The position numbers and the translations under genes were made by a program. DNA of 64,000 bases from Roseateles sp. DAIF2 (GTDB lineage Bacteria > Pseudomonadota > Gammaproteobacteria > Burkholderiales > Burkholderiaceae_C). Positions 34,211 through 42,868 of the stretch are shown piece after piece. Within the stretch, counting starts at the first letter, position 1. Each line of letters opens with the position of its first letter. Location: NCBI RefSeq assembly GCF_015624425.1, contig NZ_CP049919.1, positions 3,038,001-3,102,000 on the forward strand, in the 5' to 3' direction. The notes under the pieces are model-generated. The model saw only the letters and a list, made by a program, of their open reading frames with translations. It was not told the origin of the DNA and made no database searches.

Positions 34211-35011
34211 TCAGGCCAGGGGTTGCAATTCTTGCGCGAGAACGCGGTTGAAGCGGCCGGCCGCCTCGTCATGGTCCCAGCGCTCCGCCAGCGCGCGACG
34301 GCCCGGCGCGATGCGCAGCAGGTTGACCGAGTTCGGCAGGCCGCCGCGCAGGCGCCGGCTCAGCGCGGTGCCGGCCTGCAGCACCCACAGCGGCCGGGCC
34401 GCGGCGCCAGGCCGCAGCGGTAGCAGATAGGGCAGATGGATATGGCCGCCCAGCACCAGATCGGCGCCGGCATCGGCCCAGCGCGCCAGCACCTCGGCAT
34501 GGCCGCGCAGCAGGTTCTCGCGCCGGTCCCGCTCGGTGATCGCGGCCAGCGGATGGTGCAGGGCCAGCACCCGCAGCTGGCCCGGCCGCGCCCGCCGCAG
34601 CCGCTCGGCCGCGGCCTCGACCTGGGCCTCGGACAGCTCGCCGTTCTTGTGGCGATACCAGCGGCTGCTGTTCAGGGTCAGCAGCAGCAGGTCCGCCTCC
34701 TCATGCACGGCGTCATGCGGCGCGCCAAAGGCCCGGGCATAGCGGCGGTAGGGCGCCGCGCAGCGCAGCGGCAGGTTCAGCAGCGGCAGGTCATGGTTGC
34801 CCGGCAGGGCCAGCAGCCGCGGCACCGCCAGACGCTCGACATAGGCGCGCGCCGCGGCGAACTGGGCGGCGGTGGCACGCTGCGTGATGTCGCCGCTGAG
34901 CAGCAGCAGCGAGGGCCGCTGCTCGGCCACCAGGGCGGCCAGCGCCGCCATCACCTCGGGCCGCTCGGTGCCGAAATGCGGATCGGACAGCTGCAGCAGC
35001 AGCGGGCTCAT
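34211..35011 (-). CDS. Calcineurin-like metallophosphoesterase
   Basis: A 266-residue soluble metallophosphoesterase. Metal ligands are 'LSDPHFG' (D.H), 'LLLSGDITQRA' (GD), 'LALPGNHDLP' (GNHD), 'VLALHHPL' and 'VLGGHIHLPY' (GHxH), all intact and in the CpdA-like order. The substrate could be a cyclic nucleotide or other phosphodiester and is not determined. The start overlaps the lipid kinase stop by four bases, so the two are translated together. Confidence 0.93.
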   Translation of the reverse strand: MSPLLLQLSDPHFGTERPEVMAALAALVAEQRPSLLLLSGDITQRATAAQFAAARAYVERLAVPRLLALPGNHDLPLLNLPLRCAAPYRRYARAFGAPHDAVHEEADLLLLTLNSSRWYRHKNGELSEAQVEAAAERLRRARPGQLRVLALHHPLAAITERDRRENLLRGHAEVLARWADAGADLVLGGHIHLPYLLPLRPGAAARPLWVLQAGTALSRRLRGGLPNSVNLLRIAPGRRALAERWDHDEAAGRFNRVLAQELQPLA

Positions 35012-35949
35012 GGGGTGGCCTTCGCATCGTCCGCCGGCCGGATCAGCAGCAGCGGTTCGGGCGCGACGCGAAAGCGCAGCGGCAGGCTCAGCCAGGCGAT
35101 CTCGCCATCGGTCGCCACCTTGATGCGCCGTGCGCCGAAGGGCAGGGCGCGCTGCACCGTCAGCTCGCCGAAGGAGAAGTCCTGCACCGCTTGCGCCTCG
35201 CCCAGCCGGCCCAGGGCTGCGCGCCCCAGGAGGCCCAGCAGCCCCCAGCGCGACAGCGGCCGCAGCGCGATGCCGGCCAGCGCGCCGCCGCGCTCGACCG
35301 CCCGGGCCTCGGCCAGGCCCAGCTGTTCCAGCTGCAGCGAGTTGTTGCCGACGAACAGGGTCGGCGTGCGCAGCTCGCGGGCCTGCCCGTCCAGCTCCAG
35401 GCGCAGGCGCAGATTGCGGTGACCGCGCAGCAGGGTGGCCAGCGCCGCGCCGAAGGCCACCAGGCGGCTGCGGCCGAGCTGGCGCTTCCAGGACTCGCGC
35501 TCCTGCAAGAGCTGCGGATACAGGCCCAGGCTGGCATTGACCAGGAAGGGCCGCTCGTTGACCAGCCCGACCTGGACCGGCCGCGGCCGCTCCTGCAGCA
35601 GCAGGCGCATCGCCTCGGCGGTATCGGCCGGGATGCCATGGCTGCGCCCAAAATAGTTGAAGGTGCCCTGCGGCAGCACGCCGAAGGGCCGACCGCTGCC
35701 CAGGCAGGCGGCGGCCACCGCATTGATCGTGCCGTCGCCGCCGGCCGCGACGACGACGCCGGCTTCCTCCTGCGCGCAGCGCACCGCCTCGCGCGCCAGC
35801 GCCTGCAGGCGCTGCGGCGTCTCGACCGGCAGCAGCACCAGCGGCCGGCCGGCCGCGCGGCAGGCGGCCTCGATCGCGGCGCGCGCGGCCTCGGCATCGC
35901 CATGGCCGGAGGCAGGGTTGAAGACGACGATCAAGGGCTCGCAGGACAT
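35008..35949 (-). CDS. Diacylglycerol kinase-family lipid kinase (YegS/DgkB-like)
   Basis: A 313-residue kinase of the DAGK catalytic family. 'FNPASGHGDAEAARAAIEAACR' at the N-terminus and 'VVAAGGDGTINAVAAACLG' (ATP-binding GGDGT) are intact, followed by 'GVLPQGTFNYFGR' and 'NASLGLYPQLLQERE'. It probably phosphorylates a lipid such as diacylglycerol or a related alcohol. Its partner gene encodes a phosphoesterase, with a PAP2 phosphatase next. These three together suggest local lipid-phosphate turnover, which is an inference. Confidence 0.92.
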   Translation of the reverse strand: MSCEPLIVVFNPASGHGDAEAARAAIEAACRAAGRPLVLLPVETPQRLQALAREAVRCAQEEAGVVVAAGGDGTINAVAAACLGSGRPFGVLPQGTFNYFGRSHGIPADTAEAMRLLLQERPRPVQVGLVNERPFLVNASLGLYPQLLQERESWKRQLGRSRLVAFGAALATLLRGHRNLRLRLELDGQARELRTPTLFVGNNSLQLEQLGLAEARAVERGGALAGIALRPLSRWGLLGLLGRAALGRLGEAQAVQDFSFGELTVQRALPFGARRIKVATDGEIAWLSLPLRFRVAPEPLLLIRPADDAKATP

Positions 35950-36017
35950 GGCCGCAGCTTAGCCAGCCCGCACGGGCGCCGCGCGTAGGACGGGACCGCT
36001 TTCTCCCTTTCTTCCTC

Positions 36018-36830
36018 TCAGACCATCACGCGGCCGCCGGCCACGTCCAGCACCACGCCGCTAATCCAGGCCGAGGCATCGCTGAGCAGGAACAGCGCGG
36101 CCGCCGCCACGTCTTCCGGTTCGCCGAGGCGGCCGAGCGGGAAGCCGGCCAGCATGCCGGCGCGGCGCTCCGGCGTCAGCGTGGCCCGGGTGCGCTCGGT
36201 CAGCACCGCCGAGGGCGACAGGCAGTTGACCCGCAGCCCGCGTGGGCCGAGCTCCTGGGCCAGATGCCGGGTCAGCATGATCACGCCGGCCTTGGCCGCG
36301 CCATAGGCCGCCGGCGCGCCGGCCGCGACCCGAGCGCCGGCCGAGGCCATGGTCAGCAGGTTGCCGCTGCCGCGCGCCAGCATGCCCGGCAGGAAGGCCT
36401 GCAGGGTGAAGAAGCTGGCATGCAGGTTGTGCTCGACGCTGGAGCGCCAGTCGTCGGCCGTGATCGCCTCGGCCGGCATCGGTCGCCCGCTGCCGCCGCC
36501 GGCAAAGGGCAGCAGGAAGTCCGGCACGCCCAGGCGCGCCTCGACCACCTCGCGCAGGCGCTGCAGCTCCTCCGGCCGCGAGCAGTCGGCGCGCTGCGCG
36601 ATCGCCTCGATGCCGCAGGCCCGCACCGCCGCCAGACTGGCCGCGAGAGCCGCCTCGTCGCGCCCGACCAGGGCCAGGCGCACGCCCTGGCGCGCCAGGG
36701 CCAGCGCGGTGGCGGCACCCAGGCCGCGCGAACCGCCGGTGATGAGCGCGAGCTTGCCACGCAGGTCCTCGTAATGGCCGGGTATGGCCGCACGGGCCGG
36801 AATGGGGGTTGGTGTCTCAGCGTGGTTCAT
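36018..36830 (-). CDS. SDR-family oxidoreductase
   Basis: A 270-residue classical short-chain dehydrogenase. The cofactor motif 'TGGSRGLGAA' is at about residues 31-40, with the catalytic Ser in 'TMASAGARV' and 'YGAAKAG' (Tyr/Lys), and 'GRLGEPEDVAAAALFLLSD' near the end. One departure is 'PFAGGGSG' where most members have NNAG. Start ATG 36828-36830 overlaps the end of the VOC gene by 14 bases. The pair is divergent from a LysR regulator that probably controls it. Substrate unknown. Confidence 0.9.
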   Translation of the reverse strand: MNHAETPTPIPARAAIPGHYEDLRGKLALITGGSRGLGAATALALARQGVRLALVGRDEAALAASLAAVRACGIEAIAQRADCSRPEELQRLREVVEARLGVPDFLLPFAGGGSGRPMPAEAITADDWRSSVEHNLHASFFTLQAFLPGMLARGSGNLLTMASAGARVAAGAPAAYGAAKAGVIMLTRHLAQELGPRGLRVNCLSPSAVLTERTRATLTPERRAGMLAGFPLGRLGEPEDVAAAALFLLSDASAWISGVVLDVAGGRVMV

Positions 36831-37194
36831 CGCAGCGCAGCTCGATATTGTGTTGATCGGGGTCGTGGAAGTAGATCGATTCGGCCCAGCCGCGCGCGCC
36901 CAGCTGCGGCGCACTGCGGCCGTCGCGTTCGAAGGGGCCGCCGCCGTAGGCGATGCCCAGGGCTTGCAGCCGCGTCCGCGCCTGCTCGAAGGCGGGGCGG
37001 TCCAGGCGGAAGGCCAGATGGGCCGGGTCGCGCGGCGGCGCGGCCAGCAGGTCCAGGGTGCTGCCGGCATTGATGCGCAGCAGCTCGAAGGGCTCGGCAT
37101 GGCCCTCATGCCGCAGGCCCAGCACCTCTTCGTAGAAGCGCGCGGAGGCCAGGGCGTCGGAGACACGCAGGATCAGGTGGTCGAGTTCAAGCAT
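36817..37194 (-). CDS. VOC-family (glyoxalase/bleomycin-resistance-type) protein
   Basis: A 125-residue single VOC fold. The metal-ligand pattern is partly visible: 'LDHLILRVSD' (His near the N-terminus), 'HLAFRL' and the final 'FHDPDQHNIELRC' (Glu). Metal-dependent lyases, dioxygenases and resistance proteins share this fold, so activity cannot be assigned. Start ATG 37192-37194 is chosen by fold boundary. It is the first gene of the SDR unit and lies 96 bp from the divergent LysR gene. Confidence 0.88.
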   Translation of the reverse strand: MLELDHLILRVSDALASARFYEEVLGLRHEGHAEPFELLRINAGSTLDLLAAPPRDPAHLAFRLDRPAFEQARTRLQALGIAYGGGPFERDGRSAPQLGARGWAESIYFHDPDQHNIELRCDEPR

Positions 37195-37240
37195 GGCGCC
37201 AGTGTTGGCGTTCGGACCTGATGCGGGAAGCCTCGCGGCG

Positions 37241-37255
37241 GTATGCCGGGCATAC
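37241..37255. promoter_or_regulatory. LysR-type binding box
   Basis: GTATGCCGGGCATAC is a perfect 15-bp interrupted palindrome containing T-N11-A, the classical LysR target, between the divergent LysR and VOC-SDR genes. It is 35 bp from the lysR start and 46 bp from the VOC start. Confidence 0.65.
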
Positions 37256-37290
37256 GTTTTTGAGTCGATACGGCCGGTCACAATGGCCGC

Positions 37291-38187
37291 ATGGACTGGG
37301 ACGATCTGAGAATTGCGCTGGCGGTGGTGCGGGCCGGCTCGCTGAGCGCGGCGGCGCGGGCGTTGGGCAGCACCCAGCCGACCGTGAGCCGGCGCCTGGA
37401 GGCGCTGGAGCAGCACCTGGGCGCGCGGTTGTTCGAGCGCGAGGCCGGCGGGCTGCGCCTGAGCGCGCTGGGGCGCTCGCTGGTGGCCGATCTGGAGCGC
37501 ATGGACGAAGGTGCGCTGGCGCTGCAGCAGCGCATCGCCGCGCGCGACACCGGGCTGCAGGGCGAGATCGTCGTCACCAGCCTGGACTGGCTGGGCGACG
37601 AGGTGCTGGCGCCGCTGCTGGCCGAGTTCGGGCAGCAGCATCCGGGCCTGCAGATCGAGCTGTGCAACGACACCAAGGTCTTCAACCTGGCGCGCCGCGA
37701 GGCCGACCTGGCCTTCCGCTTCGGCGCCTTCGAGCAGGAGAACCTGATCGAGCGCAGGGTCGGCGAGGTGGCCTATGCGCTCTATGCCTCGACCGACTAT
37801 CTGCACCGCCGCGGCCGGCCCGATCCGGCGCATGGCTTCGCCGGCCAGGCGCTGGTGCTGCTGGACCGTGCGGCCGGTGCGGTGCCGCATGAGGAATGGC
37901 TGCTGGCGCTGGCGCCGCGCGCGCAGATCGCGCTGCGCTGCAACGGCCTGCGCGGGCATCTGGCCGCGGTGCGCGCCGGCGCGGCGCTGGCGGTGCTGCC
38001 GCGCCTGCTGGGCGACCGCGAGCCCGGGCTGCAGCGGCTGGCGCTGGACGGCGTGGCGATGCCGGTGCGCGCGGTGCGGGTGGGCCTGCACGCGGGCATG
38101 CGAGACACGCCTCGCATCCGCGCGCTGCTGGACTTCGCCGTGGCCGGCTTCGAGGCGCTGCGGCCGCAGCTGAACCCGGCGCCCTGA
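37291..38187 (+). CDS. LysR-family transcriptional regulator
   Basis: A 298-residue regulator. The N-terminal winged helix 'MDWDDLRIALAVVRAGSLSAAARALGSTQPTVSRRLEALEQHLGARLFER' is unmistakable. A substrate-binding effector domain (about 90-290) follows, beginning 'LQGEIVVTSLDWLGDEVLAPLLAEFGQQHPGLQIEL'. It probably controls the divergent VOC-SDR genes through the GTATGCCGGGCATAC box between them. The inducer is unknown. It converges on amiC with 7 bp between stops. Confidence 0.94.
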   Translation: MDWDDLRIALAVVRAGSLSAAARALGSTQPTVSRRLEALEQHLGARLFEREAGGLRLSALGRSLVADLERMDEGALALQQRIAARDTGLQGEIVVTSLDWLGDEVLAPLLAEFGQQHPGLQIELCNDTKVFNLARREADLAFRFGAFEQENLIERRVGEVAYALYASTDYLHRRGRPDPAHGFAGQALVLLDRAAGAVPHEEWLLALAPRAQIALRCNGLRGHLAAVRAGAALAVLPRLLGDREPGLQRLALDGVAMPVRAVRVGLHAGMRDTPRIRALLDFAVAGFEALRPQLNPAP

Positions 38188-38194
38188 GCCGTAG

Positions 38195-39565
38195 CTACAG
38201 CGCCCGGTGGCGCGCCAGCGGCGGGTTCTTCGCGAAGTAGCGTGCGATGCCGGTGGCCAGGGCTTCGACCAGCTGGGCCTGGTAGTCCGGGTCGCGCAGC
38301 TTGGCCTCCTCCTCGGGGTTCGAGATGAAGGCGGTCTCGACCAGGATCGAGGGCATGTCCGGCGCCTTCAGCACCGCGAAGCCGGCCTGCTCGACCGCCT
38401 TCTTGTGCAGGCGCCCGACCTTGCCGATCTGGCCCAGCACCTCGGAGCCGAGCTTGAGGCTGTCCTTGATCTGCGCCGCGGTGCTCATGTCCAGCATCGC
38501 GCGCATCACCGTGCTGTCCTTCACCGCCACCGTGTTGATGCCGCCGACCAGGTCGGCGCGGTTTTCCTTGTCGGCGATCCAGCGCGCGGCCGAGCTGCTG
38601 GCGCTGCCCTGGCTCAGCGCGAACACCGAGGCGCCGCGCGCCTTGGGCGTGATGAAGGCATCGGCATGGATGGAGACGAACAGGTCGGCCTGCACGCGCC
38701 GCGCCTTGCGCACCCGTTCGTGCAGGGGCACGAAGAAATCGGCGTCGCGCGTCATCATCACGCGGATGTTCGGGTTGCTGTTGAGCCGGTCGCGCAGCTT
38801 CAGCGCCACCGCCAGCACCACATCCTTCTCGCGCAGGCCGCTCGGGCCGATCGCGCCGGGGTCCTCGCCGCCGTGGCCGGGGTCCAGCGCGATCACGATC
38901 AGCCGGTCCAGCTTGGCCTGCGTCATCGGCGCGGGCGGCGGGGCGACGGGCGCACCGACCGGCGGCGGGGTCGTGGGGCGCGGCGCGGGCGTTTGTGGCA
39001 CGGAGGCCGCGGCGACCGGGGGCAGGGCGGGGCGGTCGATGCGCCCGATCAGCTCGCCCAAAGCGTCCTGCACCGCCTGTGCGGCCTGCTGCTCGGCCTG
39101 TTCCTTGTCGCGGATCAGGGCCAGCAGCGGGTCCTCCTCCTTGACCGGATAGAGGTCGAACACCAGGCGGTTCTGGTAGGCCGCGACCGGCTCCAGGGTG
39201 AAGATCTGCGGCGCCACCGCCTGCTTCAGGTCCAGCACGATGCGCACCACGCGCGGCTGGTTCTGGCCGACCCGCACCGCGGCGATATAGGGGTCGTCGG
39301 GCTTGACCTTGCCCAGCAGCTCGCGCAGGCCGGTGCTGAGCTCCAGGCCGTCGATGTCGATCACCAGCCGGTTCGGGCTGTCGACCAGGAAATGCTTGGC
39401 GGCCAGCGGGCGGTCCGATTCCAGCGTGACCCGGGTGTACTCGGGCGCCGGCCAGACGCGCACCGCGACGATGCTGGCGGCGCTGGCCGCGCGCACCAGG
39501 GTCGGAGCCTGCAGCAGCAGGGCCAGCGCGCCCATGCGGCGCAGGGCATGGCGGCGCGCGCTCAT
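38195..39565 (-). CDS. amiC: N-acetylmuramoyl-L-alanine amidase AmiC type
   Basis: A 456-residue periplasmic amidase that cuts the stem peptide from septal peptidoglycan during cell separation. A Tat-like signal (ARRHALRRMGALALLLQ) is followed by an AMIN domain (about 30-135, septal targeting), a Pro-rich linker (about 190-225), and the zinc amidase domain with 'DPGHGGEDPGAIG' (His), 'MTRDADFFVPL', 'SIHADAF' (His) and 'VETAFISNPEEE' (Glu). The start ATG overlaps the tsaE stop. This is the usual tsaE-amiC order of betaproteobacteria. Confidence 0.95.
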   Translation of the reverse strand: MSARRHALRRMGALALLLQAPTLVRAASAASIVAVRVWPAPEYTRVTLESDRPLAAKHFLVDSPNRLVIDIDGLELSTGLRELLGKVKPDDPYIAAVRVGQNQPRVVRIVLDLKQAVAPQIFTLEPVAAYQNRLVFDLYPVKEEDPLLALIRDKEQAEQQAAQAVQDALGELIGRIDRPALPPVAAASVPQTPAPRPTTPPPVGAPVAPPPAPMTQAKLDRLIVIALDPGHGGEDPGAIGPSGLREKDVVLAVALKLRDRLNSNPNIRVMMTRDADFFVPLHERVRKARRVQADLFVSIHADAFITPKARGASVFALSQGSASSSAARWIADKENRADLVGGINTVAVKDSTVMRAMLDMSTAAQIKDSLKLGSEVLGQIGKVGRLHKKAVEQAGFAVLKAPDMPSILVETAFISNPEEEAKLRDPDYQAQLVEALATGIARYFAKNPPLARHRAL

Positions 39566-40050
39566 GGCGCGAGGCTCCCCAGCAAGTCCTGACCCCGCGG
39601 GGTGTAGGCCTCCAGGGTGACGCTGCGGCTGTCGTCGGCCTGGGCCTCCAGGCGGATGCGCAGGTCCGGCAGCGGCAGCATCGTGCCGGCCTTCTCCGGC
39701 CATTCGCAGAGCTTCAGGCCGGGGCGGGCGAAGATGTCGCGAAAGCCCGCGTCCTCCCATTCGCGCGGATCGTCGAAGCGGTAGAAGTCGAAATGGCTGA
39801 CCTCGCCGGCCCCGCCCCAGTCCGCCAGGTCGTAGCTCTCCAGCACCGCATAGCTCGGGCTCTTGATGCGCCCGCCGACGCCCAGGGCGCGCAGCAGGTG
39901 CCGCACCAGGCTGGTCTTGCCGGCGCCCAGGCTGCCATGCAGTTCGATCGCGGCATTCATCAGCCCCGGCGCACGCGCCAGGCGCGCGGCGAAGGCCTCG
40001 GTGGCGGCCTCATCAGGCCAGACCAGGTGGCGGGTTTCTAGAATGCTCAA
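39562..40050 (-). CDS. tsaE: tRNA threonylcarbamoyladenosine biosynthesis ATPase TsaE
   Basis: A 162-residue ATPase needed, with TsaB, TsaC and TsaD, to make t6A37 in tRNAs reading ANN codons. The P-loop is 'GSLGAGKTSLVRHLL' (about 40-54), with the 'SPSYAVLESY' and 'HFDFYRF' family motifs. The start codon is TTG (40048-40050), giving 'MSILETRHL'; no ATG is available before the conserved region. The TTG directly abuts the queG ATG on the other strand, so promoters must lie inside the neighbouring reading frames. It is followed by amiC with a four-base overlap. Confidence 0.94.
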   Translation of the reverse strand: MSILETRHLVWPDEAATEAFAARLARAPGLMNAAIELHGSLGAGKTSLVRHLLRALGVGGRIKSPSYAVLESYDLADWGGAGEVSHFDFYRFDDPREWEDAGFRDIFARPGLKLCEWPEKAGTMLPLPDLRIRLEAQADDSRSVTLEAYTPRGQDLLGSLAP

Positions 40051-41196
40051 ATGAACGGGGCTCCGCGACAGGAAGATTCAACAACATCGACGCTCGATGC
40101 GGCGGCGCTGCTGCCGCAGCTGCGCGCCTGGGCGCTCGAGCTCGGATTCTCACAGATTGGCGTCGCGGATATCGACCTGGCCAGCGCCGAACCGGGTCTG
40201 CTGGCCTGGCTGGAGGCCGGATTCCACGGCGAGATGCATTACATGGCCGCCCATGGGCTGAAGCGGGCGCGGCCGGCCGAGCTGGTGCCGGGCACCCTGC
40301 GGGTGCTGACCGCGCGCATGGACTACCGCCCCCAAGACAGCGCCGACGACTGGCAGGCGATCGAATGGCGCGGCCTGCGCACACCGCTGCAGGCCCAGGT
40401 TTCGCTCTATGCCCGCGGCCGCGACTATCACAAGGTGCTGCGCGCGCGGCTGCAGCAGCTGGCCACCCGCATCGAGGCGGCGATCGGCCCCTTCGGCCAC
40501 CGCGTGTTCACCGACTCGGCGCCGGTGCTGGAGGTGGAGCTGGCGGCCCGTTCGGGCATCGGCTGGCGCGGCAAGCACACTCTGACCCTGCACCGCGAGC
40601 ATGGCTCGATGTTCTTCCTCGGCGAGATCTACCTGGACCTGCCGCTGCCCTTGTCCGAGCCGGTCACCGCGCATTGCGGTCAATGCCAGGCCTGCCTGGA
40701 CATCTGCCCGACCCGGGCCATCGTCGCGCCCTACCGGGTCGATGCGCGGCGCTGCATCTCCTACCTGACGATCGAACAGGACGGGCCGATCCCGCTCGAG
40801 CTGCGCGCCGCGATCGGCAACCGCATCTACGGCTGCGACGACTGCCAGCTGATCTGCCCCTGGAACAAGTTCGCGGGCAAGAGCGAGCTGCCGGACTTCG
40901 ATGCCCGCGCGCCGCTGCGCGCGCCGCGGCTGCTGGACCTCTGGGTCTGGGACGAGGCCGAGTTCCTGCGCCGTACCGAGGGCTCGGCGATCCGCCGCAT
41001 CGGCCATGCGCGCTGGCGCCGCAATATCGCGGTGGCGCTGGGCAATGCGCTGCGCGAGACCGGCGATCCGGCGGTCGCCCAGGCCCTGGCCGAGGCGCTG
41101 CCCCAGGCCAGCGAGCTGCTGGCCGAGCATATCGAGTGGGCGCTAGAGCAGGGCCAGCCAGAACGGCAGGCTGAGCATGCCCACCAGGGTGGATAG
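40051..41196 (+). CDS. queG: Epoxyqueuosine reductase
   Basis: A 381-residue cobalamin- and iron-sulfur-dependent enzyme performing the last step of queuosine synthesis in tRNA. Two 4Fe-4S clusters are shown by 'CGQCQACLDICP' and 'CDDCQLICP'. The N-terminal 'GFSQIGVADIDLASAEPGLLAWLEAGFHGEMHYM' and 'DSAPVLEVELAARSGIGWRGKHTL' (catalytic Asp area) are typical, and a HEAT-like C-terminus follows. The ATG is adjacent to the tsaE start on the opposite strand. The 3' end overlaps the converging AEC gene by 54 bp. Confidence 0.96.
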   Translation: MNGAPRQEDSTTSTLDAAALLPQLRAWALELGFSQIGVADIDLASAEPGLLAWLEAGFHGEMHYMAAHGLKRARPAELVPGTLRVLTARMDYRPQDSADDWQAIEWRGLRTPLQAQVSLYARGRDYHKVLRARLQQLATRIEAAIGPFGHRVFTDSAPVLEVELAARSGIGWRGKHTLTLHREHGSMFFLGEIYLDLPLPLSEPVTAHCGQCQACLDICPTRAIVAPYRVDARRCISYLTIEQDGPIPLELRAAIGNRIYGCDDCQLICPWNKFAGKSELPDFDARAPLRAPRLLDLWVWDEAEFLRRTEGSAIRRIGHARWRRNIAVALGNALRETGDPAVAQALAEALPQASELLAEHIEWALEQGQPERQAEHAHQGG

Positions 41197-42033
41197 GGTC
41201 ACCAGGCCGGCGACGAAGGCCGCATGGCCGCCCATGCGCGCGGCCAGCACATAGCAGCTGGAGGCGGTGGGCAGGGCGGCGAACATGGTCAGTACCATCT
41301 GCTGACCGGCGGGCAAGCCCAGCCAGCGACCCAGGCCCAGCGACAGCAGGGGCAGGGCGGCATGGCGGATCGCGATCAGCGCGCCCGCTAGCACCGGCGC
41401 ATCCTTCAGCGCGCCGAAGCGCAGGCCGGCGCCAACCGCCATCAACCCCAGCGGCAGCGCGGCCAGGCCGATGCGGTGCAGGGTGACGGCGGCCGGCTCG
41501 GGCAGCTTCAGCCCGGCCAGGTTGGCGATCAGCCCGGCCACGGTGCTGAGGATCAGCGGGTTGCGCGCCAGCTCGCGGGCCAGGCCCTGGCCGCCATGGC
41601 GGGCCAGCGGGAACACCGCGCCGACATTGCACAGCGGCACGCACAGCGCCACCAGCAGCGCGACCCAGGCCACGCCCTGCGCGCCCTGCAGCCGCTCGGC
41701 CAGGGCCAGCGCCACATAGGAATTGAAGCGGAAGGCGACCTGCGCGCCCGAGGCATGGGCGCGCGCGTCGACGCCGGGCCAGAGCTTCAGCGCATAGGCC
41801 AGCGCGATGCCCGCCAGCACCACCGTGATGCCGGCGCCGGCCAGGCTCAGGGTCTCGCTGGGCTGCAGCGGCGTGCGCACGATGGAGTTGAACAGCAGCA
41901 CCGGGAACAGCAGGTAATAGACCAGTTTCTCGGCGGCCTCCCAGACCGGGCGGTCCAGGGCGGTGTAGCGGCAGACCAGGAAGCCGCACAGGATCAGCAG
42001 CGCATCCGGCAGCAGGAGCAGAACATCGGGCAT
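41143..42033 (-). CDS. AEC-family (auxin efflux carrier-like) transporter
   Basis: A 296-residue membrane protein with about 10 helices arranged as two five-helix repeats. Family-typical stretches are 'EKLVYYLLFPVLLFNSIV', 'RNPLILSTVAGLIANLAGLKLP' and 'LPLGLMAVGAGL'. Start ATG 42031-42033 gives the expected N-terminus 'MPDVLLLLPDALLILCGFLV'. Substrates in this family are small organic acids such as malate or malonate; none can be assigned here. Its end lies under the queG 3' end (54 bp). Confidence 0.88.
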   Translation of the reverse strand: MPDVLLLLPDALLILCGFLVCRYTALDRPVWEAAEKLVYYLLFPVLLFNSIVRTPLQPSETLSLAGAGITVVLAGIALAYALKLWPGVDARAHASGAQVAFRFNSYVALALAERLQGAQGVAWVALLVALCVPLCNVGAVFPLARHGGQGLARELARNPLILSTVAGLIANLAGLKLPEPAAVTLHRIGLAALPLGLMAVGAGLRFGALKDAPVLAGALIAIRHAALPLLSLGLGRWLGLPAGQQMVLTMFAALPTASSCYVLAARMGGHAAFVAGLVTLSTLVGMLSLPFWLALL

Positions 42034-42116
42034 GGCGGGCAGTGTGCCATCGCGATCCGCATCCAAATGTCAGCGCGGTCGGCCGGGTCGGCGCGCAATG
42101 CGTTAGGCTGTCCATC

Positions 42117-42758
42117 ATGACGATGTGGACCCCGATGAAGAAGCGTGCGAACAGCGAACCCGCGGCGCGGACCTCGACCCTGAGACGCGGCCTGCTGGCT
42201 TCCGGCCTATGGCTGGGCCTGGGCGGACCAGCGCTGGCGCGGCGCTACGAAGGCTACGATTTCCCCGACAAGCTGCAGCTGGGTGGCGCATCGCTGCAGC
42301 TCAACGGCGTCGGCAAGCGCGCGGTGGCCATCATCAAGGGCTATCTGGCGGCGCTGTACCTCGGCAAAAGCGCCAGCACGCCGGAGCAGGCCTATGCGAC
42401 GCCGGGGCCGAAGCGCATCCAGATCTACATGCTGCTGGACGTGGGCGCCGAGGAGTTCGTCAAGGCGGTCAACAAGGGCGTGCAGCGCAACTGCAGCGAG
42501 GCCGAGAAGGCCGCGCTGAGCGAGGCGCAGCCGGCCTTCATCGCCCAGTTGCGCGCCGTCAACAAGGTCTACAAGAAGGACCTGATCGACATGGATTACC
42601 TGCCCGAGCGCGGTACCCTCCTGAGCATCAACGGCAAGCCGGCCGGCAACGCGATCCCGGGGCCCGAGCTCTACCAGGCGCTGCTGAAGGTCTTTCTGGG
42701 CGAGCGCCCGGTGGACAAGCGGCTGAAGAGCGGCCTGCTCGGCGGCTCGCCGGACTGA
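42117..42758 (+). CDS. Chalcone isomerase-like periplasmic protein
   Basis: A 213-residue protein of the bacterial chalcone-isomerase-like family. A signal peptide (RRGLLASGLWLGLGGPALA) is followed by 'YEGYDFPDKLQLGGASLQLNGVGKRAV', 'YLAALYLG', 'KRIQIYMLLDVGAEEFVKAVNKG', 'DMDYLPERGTLLSINGKPAG' and 'FLGERPVDKRLKSGLLG', all typical. Bacterial members are generally thought not to isomerise chalcones, and their role is unclear. Start ATG 42117 was chosen; a longer frame upstream adds non-family sequence. Confidence 0.88.
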   Translation: MTMWTPMKKRANSEPAARTSTLRRGLLASGLWLGLGGPALARRYEGYDFPDKLQLGGASLQLNGVGKRAVAIIKGYLAALYLGKSASTPEQAYATPGPKRIQIYMLLDVGAEEFVKAVNKGVQRNCSEAEKAALSEAQPAFIAQLRAVNKVYKKDLIDMDYLPERGTLLSINGKPAGNAIPGPELYQALLKVFLGERPVDKRLKSGLLGGSPD

Positions 42759-42790
42759 AACGCGTGCGGGCCGGGCATGTACGTAGTTCC

Positions 42791-42821
42791 GCTAGCATGC
42801 GGCGTTGCGGGCATGGCTAGC
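42791..42821. promoter_or_regulatory. Small inverted repeat before the Bug gene
   Basis: GCTAGCATGC (42791-42800) and GCATGGCTAGC (42811-42821) are inverted copies with one extra G. They lie 48-78 bp before the start of the Bug binding protein, where an operator would sit. No regulator gene is adjacent. Confidence 0.35.
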
Positions 42822-42868
42822 ATCGCGCGAAATCGAAGAATCCACCTAGCTACAAGAGGAGAAAGGCC

